This document shows positions 12,952-20,851 of a stretch of 56,225 bases of DNA, one piece after another. The DNA is taken from positions 1 to 56,225 of IMG/VR virus record IMGVR_UViG_3300006923_000027. One strand, 5' to 3'. Source of the DNA: a virus. Made by a program: the position numbers and the translations under genes. Under the pieces are notes generated by a model. The model saw nothing but the letters and a program-made list of their open reading frames with translations. It had not been told where the DNA came from and searched no databases. Every line of letters starts with the position of its first letter. Positions within the stretch are counted from its first letter, which is position 1.

Positions 12952-13272
12952 ATGGATAAGTTAAAAAGAGTAGAAGATAGGATAGAGAGTTTGATATCAG
13001 AGTCAGAAGAGGCTTTTGATTATTGTTTGCAGTTAGGAGAGTCTTGTGATCAAAGCAGGTATTCTTCTGCTGAAGAAAAGTTTAATATAATTTCTGTTTT
13101 AAGTCAGATGTTTGAGTCATATCCAGACTGGTTTCGTTTGGGAGATATTCAGTACAAAGATTTTGACCGAGCGTTTTTATCTTTTTATGAAGCACCTTTG
13201 GGTTGTTCTTTGGATTATCCACAGTATGTATCAAATATGGCTTATAATTGGTTTGTTTTAATTTCAAATTAG
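12952..13272 (+). CDS. unknown 106-aa acidic protein
   Basis: ATG follows AAAAGGGGGGAAG. The N-terminal 40 residues look helical (KLKRVEDRIESLISESEEAF). Four cysteines are present but not in CxxC pairs. The second half is aromatic-rich (YPDWFRLG, FLSFYEAPLG). No family is recognised. An antisense frame over it is a shadow. Confidence 0.8.
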   Translation: MDKLKRVEDRIESLISESEEAFDYCLQLGESCDQSRYSSAEEKFNIISVLSQMFESYPDWFRLGDIQYKDFDRAFLSFYEAPLGCSLDYPQYVSNMAYNWFVLISN

Positions 13273-13281
13273 GAGAAGGTT

Positions 13282-13473
13282 ATGTGTTATAATTATACAT
13301 ATGAAATGAATTTGGAATACTTTGCAAATAATAATGACCTTGAGTTATCTGAAGATGATTTAAGTGATTTGTTTGTATATGTAGGAAAGAAAGAATGTAG
13401 TAAGGAGAAGTTGCTTTCTTTGATAGAGGAAAGTGGGTTTGATTTTGAGATAATAATGGCATTTAACAAATAA
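13282..13473 (+). CDS. unknown 63-aa acidic protein
   Basis: AGGAG precedes ATG. The product is acidic (LELSEDDLSDLF) with predicted helices and two cysteines. It sits between two strong ribosome sites in the same run, so it is probably real. Two antisense frames of similar size are shadows. Confidence 0.75.
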   Translation: MCYNYTYEMNLEYFANNNDLELSEDDLSDLFVYVGKKECSKEKLLSLIEESGFDFEIIMAFNK

Positions 13474-13486
13474 AAGGAGGTTAACA

Positions 13487-13744
13487 ATGTCTAATACATA
13501 TTTGGTTACAGTAGAGGTTAGGGATGGTGAAAACATATATCATGAAAAGGAATTAGTTTCAGTTTCAGAATTAGCACCTAGAGATAAAGATTTTATTTTA
13601 GAGCTTTATGGTGACATAACTTATGATGATTATAATGAGTGTTGGGATATAAGTTGTGGAATGGGTTATCCTCTTGTTACGATAACAGGATATTATTTGG
13701 TTAAGGAAGATCATATAGAAATTTTAAGAAGTTATGGAATTTAA
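13487..13744 (+). CDS. unknown 85-aa protein
   Basis: Very good AAAGGAGG site. Beta-type pattern at both ends (TYLVTVEVRDGE, LVTITGYYLVKEDHIEIL) around an acidic middle. No known motif. Member of the 11939-14930 run, with 13 bases to the previous gene. Confidence 0.8.
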   Translation: MSNTYLVTVEVRDGENIYHEKELVSVSELAPRDKDFILELYGDITYDDYNECWDISCGMGYPLVTITGYYLVKEDHIEILRSYGI

Positions 13745-13763
13745 TTTAAAGGAGTAAAAAATC

Positions 13764-14237
13764 ATGACAATAAAAAAGTTGAGTAAAGTTGAAGTAAACA
13801 AAGTTATAAATAAAGTAATAGGAAAGCATATTGCAAAGGTTAATTTATATTTTAACAGTTGTGGTGATGCAGAAGTTAGAAGTAAATTATCTTCAGATTT
13901 AAGTCATTTGACTGAAGTTCGTAATGAATTATTAAAATGTAAAACAGTTAAGGATGAGTATGGTTTTCATTATTTTGTTTCAAATAAAAGAGAGTTTGAA
14001 TATCCGAAGTTAAAGTTTCCTTCTGTTAGTACACACACCAAGGTAAACAAAGAATGTTTATTATTCCCAGATGCATTTGATGATCTTTATTTAGAGGAAT
14101 ATTGTTTGGAAGAGTTTGCTGGAGATTTGCATAAAGTTATAAGAAAAGAAACGTTTGCTTTTACTGCAAATTATGTGATTCGAGGGGGAGAGATGCGTTT
14201 ATTTGCTGATGATTTATTTATTGAAGAAATAGTTTAA
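13764..14237 (+). CDS. unknown 157-aa protein
   Basis: AAAGGAG precedes ATG. The N-terminus is basic and helical (TIKKLSKVEVNKVINKVIGK), with an acidic, aromatic middle and a C-terminal RGGEMRLFADDLFIEEIV. No signal peptide, membrane segment or catalytic motif is seen. Role unknown. Confidence 0.8.
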   Translation: MTIKKLSKVEVNKVINKVIGKHIAKVNLYFNSCGDAEVRSKLSSDLSHLTEVRNELLKCKTVKDEYGFHYFVSNKREFEYPKLKFPSVSTHTKVNKECLLFPDAFDDLYLEEYCLEEFAGDLHKVIRKETFAFTANYVIRGGEMRLFADDLFIEEIV

Positions 14238-14266
14238 TTTTAAAATATAAAAGGAAAGGGTGTTTT

Positions 14267-14569
14267 ATGGAAAAAGAATATTGTTTGTATGTATTTACAG
14301 GTTCAAAGAAAGAGCGTTATGTAACTGTTTCTGTTGGGGAAGAGATGACATTAGATCAGTTGTGGGATATGTTATCAGACATAGCAGATGTAGAGCATTG
14401 TGATGAGAGCAAAGTATCTGGAATAACATTTGAATTATTAACTTTAAGTGGTGATGAATTAGATGCTTGGTTTGAAGATGATGCTAATTCAGATGTTTAT
14501 GTGATGTTTCCTCCGAGTTCTGATGATAGCGAAACTGATTCTGTTGAAATTGCTTCTTCTTACGAATAA
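14267..14569 (+). CDS. unknown 100-aa highly acidic protein
   Basis: ATG follows AAAGGAAAGG. The product is strongly acidic, ending in a Ser/Asp/Glu-rich tail (PPSSDDSETDSVEIASSYE). Such strongly acidic small phage proteins sometimes mimic DNA, but here that is only a possibility from composition. No motif is recognised. Confidence 0.8.
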   Translation: MEKEYCLYVFTGSKKERYVTVSVGEEMTLDQLWDMLSDIADVEHCDESKVSGITFELLTLSGDELDAWFEDDANSDVYVMFPPSSDDSETDSVEIASSYE

Positions 14570-14579
14570 AGGATTTGTT

Positions 14580-14930
14580 ATGAAAATTAAAAAGATAAAT
14601 GGTAAAGATGTAAATAGAGATTTAAGTTTTAATAAATATGATTTATTAAAGTTTTGTATTCGTAACACATTAAATGATTTCTATGATAGTCCTCTCTTTA
14701 TACATGATGTATTTTGGTCATTGTTTGACACAGATGTAGAAGATATTACAAGTAAAGACGGATATCATGAAACAGAAGTAGAGTTTGTTAAAAATAAAAG
14801 AGTTTCTATTGGTAATGTTGACTCTACTTATCATGAGGTTATGTTAATGGCTGAAAAGTTATATGAGGAATTAGAGAACAATGAGGAAAGATTTAAAAGC
14901 AAAATGATTTTATTTGATGATAATGAGTAA
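14580..14930 (+). CDS. unknown 116-aa protein
   Basis: Start at ATG 14580, six bases after AAAGGA that overlaps the end of the previous gene; an upstream in-frame ATG at 14523 lies deep inside that gene. The N-terminus is basic, the middle aromatic (HDVFWSLFDTDVED), the end acidic. It is the last of the small-gene run before the HNH gene. Confidence 0.78.
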   Translation: MKIKKINGKDVNRDLSFNKYDLLKFCIRNTLNDFYDSPLFIHDVFWSLFDTDVEDITSKDGYHETEVEFVKNKRVSIGNVDSTYHEVMLMAEKLYEELENNEERFKSKMILFDDNE

Positions 14931-14943
14931 AAAGGAGTCAAAT

Positions 14944-15807
14944 ATGAAAACCAAAGAAGAAATTAAAGAAATAAAAGAAAGATGCACTAAGATTAAATTT
15001 AAGTGTAAAAAAAATAAAAATGGTCTTTTTTCAATGCACCTTAGAAATAGACATAAAAAAATTTCTCTGATTTTAAGTTTCTATGATACAAAAGAAGAGG
15101 CAGAAGCTGTATTTGATAAATTTTATATGGTATTTTATTTATACGGAGAGAAAAAAACTTACAAAGAATTAAAAAAATATATTAAAGAGGAGAATAGAAG
15201 AAGATTTTCAAAAATAAAATGTAGATATAAAGAGCTAAAAGAATTGCCAAATTCTTTTATATGTGAAAATGGAGATCTGTACCATACAAATTATTTTATA
15301 TGTGAAAATGGAGATCTGTACCATATTAAAAGACAAATGCTTTTAAACAAGTCTGCTCAATCTATCTCCAAACCTGGATACAAAACTTTTTCTTTACGTG
15401 AAAATAATAAATGTATGACAAAAAATACCCATAGATTTATTGCAAAATATTTTTTAGATGATTTTAATGAAAACTTAATGGTAGATCATATAGATAGAAA
15501 CAAACTAAACAATCATGTTTCTAATCTTAGAATGGTTACAAAAAGAGAGAATTTTTTAAATTCAGACTTTTATGATAATTCAAAAGGTTATCGCTTAATA
15601 AATGGCAAATATCAAGTTCGTATTACTATTTTTCAACAAAGTTTTACTTTAGGTACATATAAAACTAAGAGCGAAGCAATTGATGCATATAAAGCAGCAA
15701 AAGAAAAGACAAAAGATATTTCAGAAGAAAACATTGCAGAATTTTCAAAGTATGCAAAAAAAATCCAACTCAAGGCTGAAAATAAAAGAAAAGGCAATAT
15801 AAGTTAA
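14944..15807 (+). CDS. HNH homing-type endonuclease with AP2-like domain (287 aa)
   Basis: Start at ATG 14944 after AAAGGAG. The N-terminal 100 residues are basic. A NUMOD4-like region follows (GYKTFSLREN, then HRFIAKYFLDDF), then the HNH core VDHIDRNKLNNHVSNLRMVT and an AP2-like DNA-binding segment (GKYQVRITIFQQSFTLGTYK plus an AIDAYKAAKE helix). Such phage enzymes are usually selfish nickases or double-strand endonucleases. Just before the HNH part, 13 codons are tandemly duplicated (FICENGDLYH appears twice; 39-nt period, starts 15255 and 15294). The frame is intact, so activity may survive. Confidence 0.9.
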   Translation: MKTKEEIKEIKERCTKIKFKCKKNKNGLFSMHLRNRHKKISLILSFYDTKEEAEAVFDKFYMVFYLYGEKKTYKELKKYIKEENRRRFSKIKCRYKELKELPNSFICENGDLYHTNYFICENGDLYHIKRQMLLNKSAQSISKPGYKTFSLRENNKCMTKNTHRFIAKYFLDDFNENLMVDHIDRNKLNNHVSNLRMVTKRENFLNSDFYDNSKGYRLINGKYQVRITIFQQSFTLGTYKTKSEAIDAYKAAKEKTKDISEENIAEFSKYAKKIQLKAENKRKGNIS

Positions 15808-15869
15808 TTCTAAAGCTTATTGCAAGGCTTACTACAAACATCATGGAATCAAATTAGAGGATTATAAAG

Positions 15870-16142
15870 ATGATAAATAATTATATTTGGAAAGGAACAA
15901 GTTGTCAAGCCACAGATAAAAATGGAAGTCCTTTGTGGAATGAGCATACTCTTTATAGAAAAGGAGAGACTTTTTACTGTGGGAGAATTGTCACAAATAA
16001 AAGATTTTCAAATTATAAATATTCAATAGATATTTATTTAAGTCCAAATTTAAGATGGCAAGGAGGAGAGAGCGACATTGATGTTGCTAAGTTTAAAGCA
16101 ATAGTTAAAGCTGAAGAGTTATATAAACAATTTAAAAAATAA
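15870..16142 (+). CDS. W-family protein, divergent (90 aa)
   Basis: AGAGGAT precedes ATG. It has the early Trp (NNYIWKGTSC) and the C-terminal helix (DVAKFKAIVKAEELYKQFKK) of the Trp-start family that fills the next 10 kb, but lacks the final GW. It is first in the array, directly after the HNH gene. Predicted fold is several beta strands then one helix; function unknown. Confidence 0.8.
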   Translation: MINNYIWKGTSCQATDKNGSPLWNEHTLYRKGETFYCGRIVTNKRFSNYKYSIDIYLSPNLRWQGGESDIDVAKFKAIVKAEELYKQFKK

Positions 16143-16156
16143 AAAGGGGATTAGTT

Positions 16157-16456
16157 ATGTGGAACTTTTCAAGAAGATTAAAAGAGTTTGATGATTATGA
16201 ATATTCAATCAATGGAAAGGTTGTTGCTAAGCTAGAAGTTTTAAGATCCAAAGAGTCTTATGACCTTAGCAGTGTTAGTTCTTTTGTAGAAACAACAAGG
16301 TCACCTTTAAATAGATCTAAAGTTTATTCTCTTAAGACTTTTGATTTTGAAAAGCGTATTTGGAGGTTTCAAAGAATGTTTAAAGATTATGAGTTGGCAA
16401 AGTTAGGGACTTTAGTTTTATTAAAAGAACTAGGGTATAATGTTACTTTTAAATAG
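16157..16456 (+). CDS. W-family protein (99 aa)
   Basis: Starts MWNF after AAAAGGGG. C-terminal signature: YELAKLGTLVLLKELGYNVTFK, with GY in place of GW. The middle has alternating strands and no cysteine. Role unknown; it is one of about thirty relatives in the window. Confidence 0.85.
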   Translation: MWNFSRRLKEFDDYEYSINGKVVAKLEVLRSKESYDLSSVSSFVETTRSPLNRSKVYSLKTFDFEKRIWRFQRMFKDYELAKLGTLVLLKELGYNVTFK

Positions 16457-16468
16457 ATTGGAGATATT

Positions 16469-16660
16469 ATGTGGAAAGCATTAAGTGAAAACTATTATAG
16501 TTACATGCATAACAATGAGTGCTTGGTTAATTTAAAAAGAGCTAAAAACTGTTGGGTTGCAGAGATAAAGGTTAGAGATAGGTGGGAGTTACACGATATA
16601 AAAGAAATGGGATTAGATTCTGCAAAAAGAATTTATTTATCTATAATGGAGGCTAATTAA
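16469..16660 (+). CDS. short W-family protein (63 aa)
   Basis: Starts MWKALSENYYSYMHN after TTGGAG. It ends LDSAKRIYLSIMEAN, so the C-terminal helix is cut before the GW part. The strand segment CWVAEIKVRDRWELHD remains. It is the smallest intact-looking member and directly abuts the next ATG. Confidence 0.78.
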   Translation: MWKALSENYYSYMHNNECLVNLKRAKNCWVAEIKVRDRWELHDIKEMGLDSAKRIYLSIMEAN

Positions 16661-16915
16661 ATGTATTATTTGTTCGGTGGTATAAACTGTGAAGAAACAA
16701 AAAAGATAAAAGAGCATTTAAGGAGTCAAGATATAGGTTTGTTTTATATTCCGACATCTTTTAAGATATCATACTTAGGAATAGTAAAAGAGGTGTTAGA
16801 GAAACATTCAGAAGAAGACTTTCCTATTTTAATTATAAGTATAGATAATGGCGAAGAAAAAGAAACATATGAAGTTATAAAAGATTATGTTTCAATAGAG
16901 GGTTTAAAAGAGTAA
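16661..16915 (+). CDS. glutaredoxin-like small protein (84 aa)
   Basis: The N-terminus MYYLFGGINCEETKKIKEHL fits the first strand, Cys loop and helix of a thioredoxin fold, with a single Cys where glutaredoxins have CxxC. FPILIISIDNGEE matches the later strand. One cysteine would suit a monothiol glutaredoxin or a fold used without redox activity. It begins directly after the previous stop. The assignment rests on pattern only. Confidence 0.6.
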   Translation: MYYLFGGINCEETKKIKEHLRSQDIGLFYIPTSFKISYLGIVKEVLEKHSEEDFPILIISIDNGEEKETYEVIKDYVSIEGLKE

Positions 16916-16918
16916 TAT

Positions 16919-17161
16919 ATGTGGAAGAATTACAATCCAGGATGTGGAATACATCATTCTTGTGAATATCAGTTAAAGGGAGCAGTTGTAGCTGTTATAA
17001 AGCCGCATTTTAGAAGAGATGACGCTAGATATATAGGGTTTATTATTCACTTTCATTTTGATACTGTAATTAGGCTTGAAGGAGACAATCTAGAATTGTT
17101 AAAGTTAAAGTGTTTATTAAAAGCAAAAGATTTAGGTTGGGATATAAATAATTTATTTTAA
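16919..17161 (+). CDS. W-family protein (80 aa)
   Basis: Typical member: starts MWKNYNPGCG, strands in the middle (GAVVAVIKPHF, YIGFIIHFHF), ends LELLKLKCLLKAKDLGWD plus INNLF. The ribosome site lies in the preceding gene's end, which is three bases away. Confidence 0.85.
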   Translation: MWKNYNPGCGIHHSCEYQLKGAVVAVIKPHFRRDDARYIGFIIHFHFDTVIRLEGDNLELLKLKCLLKAKDLGWDINNLF

Positions 17162-17162
17162 A

Positions 17163-17222
17163 CTAAAGACTTTATTAGCAGCAAAAGATTATGGTTATAA
17201 TTTAAACAAAGTTATATGTTAA
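17163..17222 (+). pseudogene. remnant of a W-family gene (C-terminal helix only)
   Basis: Read from 17163, the sequence gives LKTLLAAKDYGYNLNKVIC and a stop. This is the family's C-terminal signature, with no start codon or N-terminal part. It sits directly behind an intact copy, as expected from an unequal deletion between tandem paralogues. Confidence 0.7.
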
Positions 17223-17237
17223 AACAATGGGAGAGGT

Positions 17238-17510
17238 ATGTGGAAAATTATAACGAATGATGGGACTAGATTTGTTTGTGGACACTACATTGGAGGGTTC
17301 GAAGCGATTCATTTATGGAAGTACAACTTATATTATTGTTGTCATGTGTATAGTTCAAATCATAGAAAGCGTTTTAATTGTTTTTTAAAAGATGAAAGTT
17401 TAGAGCTTTTAAAATTCAAGTCTTTGTTGAAAGCCAAAGAAGTTGGGTGGAATGTAAGCATATCAAATTTAAGAGCTTTAGACAATAATGAAAGGTATCT
17501 GGATACATAA
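17238..17510 (+). CDS. W-family protein (90 aa)
   Basis: Starts MWKIITNDG after GGGAGAGG. Signature near the end: LELLKFKSLLKAKEVGWNVS, followed by an extra 15 residues. It has a Cys-rich middle (YYCCHVYSSN). Its last 23 bases overlap the next gene. Confidence 0.85.
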   Translation: MWKIITNDGTRFVCGHYIGGFEAIHLWKYNLYYCCHVYSSNHRKRFNCFLKDESLELLKFKSLLKAKEVGWNVSISNLRALDNNERYLDT

Positions 17511-17700
17511 TAACAATCGTTATTTTTATTTAAATAATTCAAGCAAAGTATTAGCAGTAATATTTTGTGACGTTTTTGATTCAAAAACATATTACACAGG
17601 TTATGTTTGTGGGAAAGATCAATTTTATATAAACAGTATATATAGTATTTGTGATAATAGCTTAAGACTTGTAAAAGCAAATGTTGAGAATAACTTATAA
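17488..17700 (+). CDS. W-family protein lacking the C-terminal signature (70 aa)
   Basis: Starts MKGIWIHNNNRYFYL, so Trp is at position 5, then family-like strands (KVLAVIFCDVF, YYTGYVCGK). It ends SLRLVKANVENNL without the KAKELGW helix. It overlaps the previous gene by 23 bases. Probably a decaying or shortened member. Confidence 0.65.
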   Translation: MKGIWIHNNNRYFYLNNSSKVLAVIFCDVFDSKTYYTGYVCGKDQFYINSIYSICDNSLRLVKANVENNL

Positions 17701-17717
17701 AAAAAAGAGAGGTTAAT

Positions 17718-18029
17718 ATGTGGGAAAAACTAAATGATAATAAATATCATTATGATCTTGGGAATGGAAAGTTTGCATATATAATGCGTTATCACAAATC
17801 ATGTTTTAAAGAAATGTTAAAAGACATGAAAGGTACAAAGAGTCATCGCAATTATCATTCAGATATAGATAATTTATTAGGAAGCAAAGAGAGTTTCTTT
17901 CTTTGTATCGGGCCAGACAGATCTTATTATTTTTTGGAAACAGATTTATATATATCTAAATTAAATAGTTTGATTCTACTAAAGTCTGAAGATTTTAATG
18001 TATGTAGTATTAAAGAAATTGGAGAGTAG
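17718..18029 (+). CDS. W-family protein, divergent (103 aa)
   Basis: Starts MWEKLNDNKYHYDL after AGAGG. The helix region is ISKLNSLILLKSEDFNVCSI, keeping LxxLxxLxLLK but losing GW. It has a longer middle insert than usual. Its stop is followed by the next gene's ATG at 18031. Confidence 0.82.
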   Translation: MWEKLNDNKYHYDLGNGKFAYIMRYHKSCFKEMLKDMKGTKSHRNYHSDIDNLLGSKESFFLCIGPDRSYYFLETDLYISKLNSLILLKSEDFNVCSIKEIGE

Positions 18030-18030
18030 T

Positions 18031-18183
18031 ATGTTTAGACTTATAAAAAGAAAAAAGAATAAGGCTTTACGTTTTGCGAAAATTATGAGCGTAAGTTATT
18101 TTGTTGTAATGTTAATTTATATAAAATGTTTAATGAGAGGTGTTCATGTCTTCCAAGAAGAAATCAAAGAAAAAAGAGGTTAA
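18031..18183 (+). CDS. 50-aa single-pass membrane protein
   Basis: ATG 18031 follows GGAGAG. A basic N-terminus (FRLIKRKKNKALRFAK) leads into a membrane segment (MSVSYFVVMLIYIKCLM) and a short charged tail. Positive-inside charge puts the N-terminus in the cytoplasm. It overlaps the next small gene by 38 bases in another frame. Confidence 0.65.
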   Translation: MFRLIKRKKNKALRFAKIMSVSYFVVMLIYIKCLMRGVHVFQEEIKEKRG

Positions 18184-18298
18184 GAAAAGAAATTGGCTTG
18201 CTGTATTAGCCCACTTTAAAACTGGGGCTGGATCTCATAAAGACAAAAAGAAAGAGAGATCAAAGAAAAAATGTCGTGGCAAGGTTAAAGAAGATTAA
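18146..18298 (+). CDS. 50-aa very basic protein, possibly ArfA-like
   Basis: ATG 18146 follows AGAGGTG. The product is extremely Lys/Arg-rich, with RNWLAVLAHFKTGAGSHKDK in the middle and a basic Cys-containing end. Short phage proteins with a GxGSxxxKxK block resemble ArfA, a stalled-ribosome rescue factor. That likeness is weak. A nucleic-acid-binding role is the safer guess. Confidence 0.6.
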   Translation: MSSKKKSKKKEVKKRNWLAVLAHFKTGAGSHKDKKKERSKKKCRGKVKED

Positions 18299-18360
18299 AA
18301 ATAACTTGTAAATTATAATACAAGTCATCAAATATGTGTACCATATATTTGGAGGTGATG

Positions 18361-18651
18361 ATGTGGGAATATGAGACTTATGCTAACGAGTCTTGTATTG
18401 TCTTTAGAATGAAAGACAGTACAGGTATAGAGATAAACGTAATTGAGATTGTTCCTTACGTATCAGACCCATATATGTATTTTCAATGTGATAAAGGAAG
18501 TAAGTTGCGATCAATTATTGTTTCTAACTCTCTTGACAACGACTTTTTTTATGAGGAGATATTTGGACATGACTTAGATGTTTTAAAGTTTAAGTCATTG
18601 ATAAAAGCGAATGAACTTGGTTGGGAAGTTGATTTAACAAAATACAAATAG
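18361..18651 (+). CDS. W-family protein (96 aa)
   Basis: Start placed at ATG 18361 (MWEYETYANES), five bases after GGAGG, to match the family's Met-Trp start; in-frame ATGs at 18358 and 18334 are possible. Signature: LDVLKFKSLIKANELGWEVD. It restarts the array after the two 50-aa genes. Confidence 0.85.
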   Translation: MWEYETYANESCIVFRMKDSTGIEINVIEIVPYVSDPYMYFQCDKGSKLRSIIVSNSLDNDFFYEEIFGHDLDVLKFKSLIKANELGWEVDLTKYK

Positions 18652-18659
18652 GATAAAAT

Positions 18660-19178
18660 ATGTTTAAAAAAGTTTTAATTACTAAAGACATGATAGATAT
18701 TGCTACAAAAAGAGCAAAGAAGATACCTAACAACAGACATACTTTTATGGACTTTGAAAGGCACAAGGTAGGCTTTATAGGTGAGGAAATATTTAAGAGT
18801 GTGTTTCCTATGTCAGATGAGTCTAAGGGCAGTAATGTTTATTATTATGATTACATATTGGGGAAAAGAAAGGTTGAGATAAAAACAAAGATGGTAAAGA
18901 CAGAGCCAAGAATGAGTTATGAGTGTTCTATATACAATTACTTTCAACAAAGACCTGATTATTATTTTTTCTGTAGGGTCTTAAAGAAGAATAATGAGTA
19001 TCCTTATGGCTGGCTATTAGGTTATATATCAGAAAGAGAGTTCAAAGAAAAGAATTATTTTGTTCCAAAGGGTGAGATGCAATCAAATGGTTTTGTTACA
19101 AGAATTGACACTTGGAATTTAGCTATAGAAGATTTATATCCTGTTGATAATATATTAGAAAAAATGAGGAGGCAATAA
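18660..19178 (+). CDS. PD-(D/E)XK nuclease-like protein (172 aa)
   Basis: GEEIFKSVFP (41-50) resembles the first helix of this nuclease fold. Asp64 and the E-x-K pair Glu73/Lys75 (DYILGKRKVEIKTK) give the D-x8-ExK active-site pattern. A following strand (PDYYFFCRVL) also fits. The enzyme would cut DNA, perhaps as a phage restriction-type or host-DNA nuclease. It is embedded in the W-family array, and its stop overlaps the next ATG. Confidence 0.7.
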   Translation: MFKKVLITKDMIDIATKRAKKIPNNRHTFMDFERHKVGFIGEEIFKSVFPMSDESKGSNVYYYDYILGKRKVEIKTKMVKTEPRMSYECSIYNYFQQRPDYYFFCRVLKKNNEYPYGWLLGYISEREFKEKNYFVPKGEMQSNGFVTRIDTWNLAIEDLYPVDNILEKMRRQ

Positions 19179-19429
19179 TGTGGTCAAGAATTAATGGGCA
19201 TTATCTTAAGCAGATATATAAAATATATAACTGTCCAGTTATACATATTGTTTATTCAAAAAGAGATGATGCTTACTTCTGTAAGATAAGAGGTAATATT
19301 TTGTTTCATGTTCAAAATGATATAAGTGATAAGGACATTCAAATTATAAAGTTTAAAGCATTGTTAAGAGCGAAAGAAATGGGGCATGATGTAGATATAA
19401 CTTGCCTAGACAAATACGAAAGAGTATAG
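19178..19429 (+). CDS. W-family protein (83 aa)
   Basis: Starts MWSRINGHYLKQIYK, overlapping the nuclease-like gene's stop (TAATG), with AGGAGG upstream. Signature: IQIIKFKALLRAKEMGHDVD, with GH in place of GW. This couples its expression to the nuclease gene. Confidence 0.85.
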   Translation: MWSRINGHYLKQIYKIYNCPVIHIVYSKRDDAYFCKIRGNILFHVQNDISDKDIQIIKFKALLRAKEMGHDVDITCLDKYERV

Positions 19430-19439
19430 AGGTTTTAAT

Positions 19440-19694
19440 ATGTGGATAAAGAATGATATAGAAACGGAAAAAGAAACATTTAAAATAAACAATGTTACGG
19501 CTATAATTCTACATAAGTATTACACAAATGATGAGATACTTATGAAAGAGAATTTATATATAGCAAGGGTATTTTCAGTCACAGAGGGCAGGGCTATAAA
19601 GATAAAGCACAAAAACAAAGATGTATTAAAGTTTTTATCTTTAGTTAAAGCTTCAGAGATAGGCTGGGTAATACGTGATTTAAAAATTAAATAA
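19440..19694 (+). CDS. W-family protein (84 aa)
   Basis: Starts MWIKNDIETEKET after GAGGT. Signature: KDVLKFLSLVKASEIGWVIR. The middle is basic and beta-like (LYIARVFSVTEGRAIKIKHK). Nine bases separate it from the next member. Confidence 0.85.
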   Translation: MWIKNDIETEKETFKINNVTAIILHKYYTNDEILMKENLYIARVFSVTEGRAIKIKHKNKDVLKFLSLVKASEIGWVIRDLKIK

Positions 19695-19702
19695 GGAGAG
19701 TT

Positions 19703-19990
19703 ATGTGGACAAGTTATGAAGATTTGGAAAGTGATAAGATATATTACAGACTAGAGGGGGATAATATGTTTAAAATTGTTGGATATATTTCTCCCTTTAC
19801 TAATTATTATTCTAATAATGGTGAGGTTAGAAAGAAGTGGATGGGTGTTGTTTTTCAGCCTAACAAAACAAATGACAATAATGAAGATAAGACAGACTTA
19901 GTAATACTTGAAGATGATTTAGATTTAATAAAATTAAAGTTTCAAATGTGTGCTAAAAGTTTGGGTTGGGATATATTAGAGATAAAATAA
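19703..19990 (+). CDS. W-family protein (95 aa)
   Basis: Starts MWTSYEDLESDK after AAGGAG. Signature: LDLIKLKFQMCAKSLGWDIL. It has a longer acidic loop (NKTNDNNEDKTD) before the final strand. The next gene begins one base after its stop. Confidence 0.85.
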   Translation: MWTSYEDLESDKIYYRLEGDNMFKIVGYISPFTNYYSNNGEVRKKWMGVVFQPNKTNDNNEDKTDLVILEDDLDLIKLKFQMCAKSLGWDILEIK

Positions 19991-19991
19991 A

Positions 19992-20252
19992 GTGTGGAAA
20001 GAAGAGTGTATTCATGGGTTTGGGTTTTCTGTTGGGAGATTCAATTATTATTTTGAAGGTTTTCTTATTATAAAGATATTTGAAAATATATTTCAAGGTT
20101 CAAAGTTTTATGCTGTAATTCTAATTCCTAATTATAAAGATGAAAAATATAATACGGTTAGGGTTTTTGGTGATGATCTTGAAGTTACAAAGTTAAAGAG
20201 TTTATTAAAAGCGAAAGAGTTAGGCTGGGGTATAACAGATATAAAAGTTTAA
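19992..20252 (+). CDS. W-family protein (86 aa), GTG start
   Basis: Begins at GTG 19992 followed by TGG, so the Met-Trp start is kept even with an alternative codon. Signature: LEVTKLKSLLKAKELGWGIT. No good ribosome site is seen, so it is probably read by coupling from the preceding gene. Confidence 0.8.
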   Translation: MWKEECIHGFGFSVGRFNYYFEGFLIIKIFENIFQGSKFYAVILIPNYKDEKYNTVRVFGDDLEVTKLKSLLKAKELGWGITDIKV

Positions 20253-20346
20253 TTATATTTTAAACTTTCCTGTACTATTTCTTATAATTTATTATTTTTA
20301 TTATATATGGTTGTTAATTATGTATATAATGAGATAGGGTAATACT

Positions 20347-20589
20347 ATGTGGGAAAAGGACGGTTTTTTCTGGAATAAATATGATGATGATGGAGGTTTA
20401 ATTGCTATCATTGTAACAATAGAAGTTTCAGATAGAATGGTTTACATGGGAGAGTTTACACCTGTAACAAAAATAAAGGCTGCAAATTATATAGGTTATC
20501 TATATACAGAAGATGTAAATAAGTTAAAGTTGCAAATGGACTTGGTTTTATTTAAGAATGGTTATAGTATAAAGCTACCTGGATTTTAA
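20347..20589 (+). CDS. W-family protein, divergent (80 aa)
   Basis: Starts MWEKDGFFWNKYDDDG after TAGGG. C-terminal region: VNKLKLQMDLVLFKNGYSIKL, a variant closer to the second subgroup at 29-34 kb (LKxxxDLxL..GY). It follows a 94-base AT-rich gap. Confidence 0.82.
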   Translation: MWEKDGFFWNKYDDDGGLIAIIVTIEVSDRMVYMGEFTPVTKIKAANYIGYLYTEDVNKLKLQMDLVLFKNGYSIKLPGF

Positions 20590-20590
20590 T

Positions 20591-20851
20591 ATGTGGACAA
20601 AGCCTGAAGACAGATTGTTTCTGTTGTGTTATGAGATTGACAATTATCAAATGATAAAAATATTTGATAACCGAGATAGAAGCATGATCTCTCATGATAA
20701 TAAAGAGAATTATGATTATTATGCTTATGTCTTAGATCCATTTAGATTAAAAAGTTATAGAGTTAGTGATGATGACATTGAAGTTTTAAAACTTAAGTGT
20801 TTGATTACAGCAAAGACAGTAGGTTGGCAGATAAAAAAGGTAACCATTTAA
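20591..20851 (+). CDS. W-family protein (86 aa)
   Basis: Starts MWTKPEDRLFLLCYE one base after the previous stop. Signature: IEVLKLKCLITAKTVGWQIK. The central YYAYVLDPF segment matches the YxGxVxxF strand seen in other members. Confidence 0.85.
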   Translation: MWTKPEDRLFLLCYEIDNYQMIKIFDNRDRSMISHDNKENYDYYAYVLDPFRLKSYRVSDDDIEVLKLKCLITAKTVGWQIKKVTI

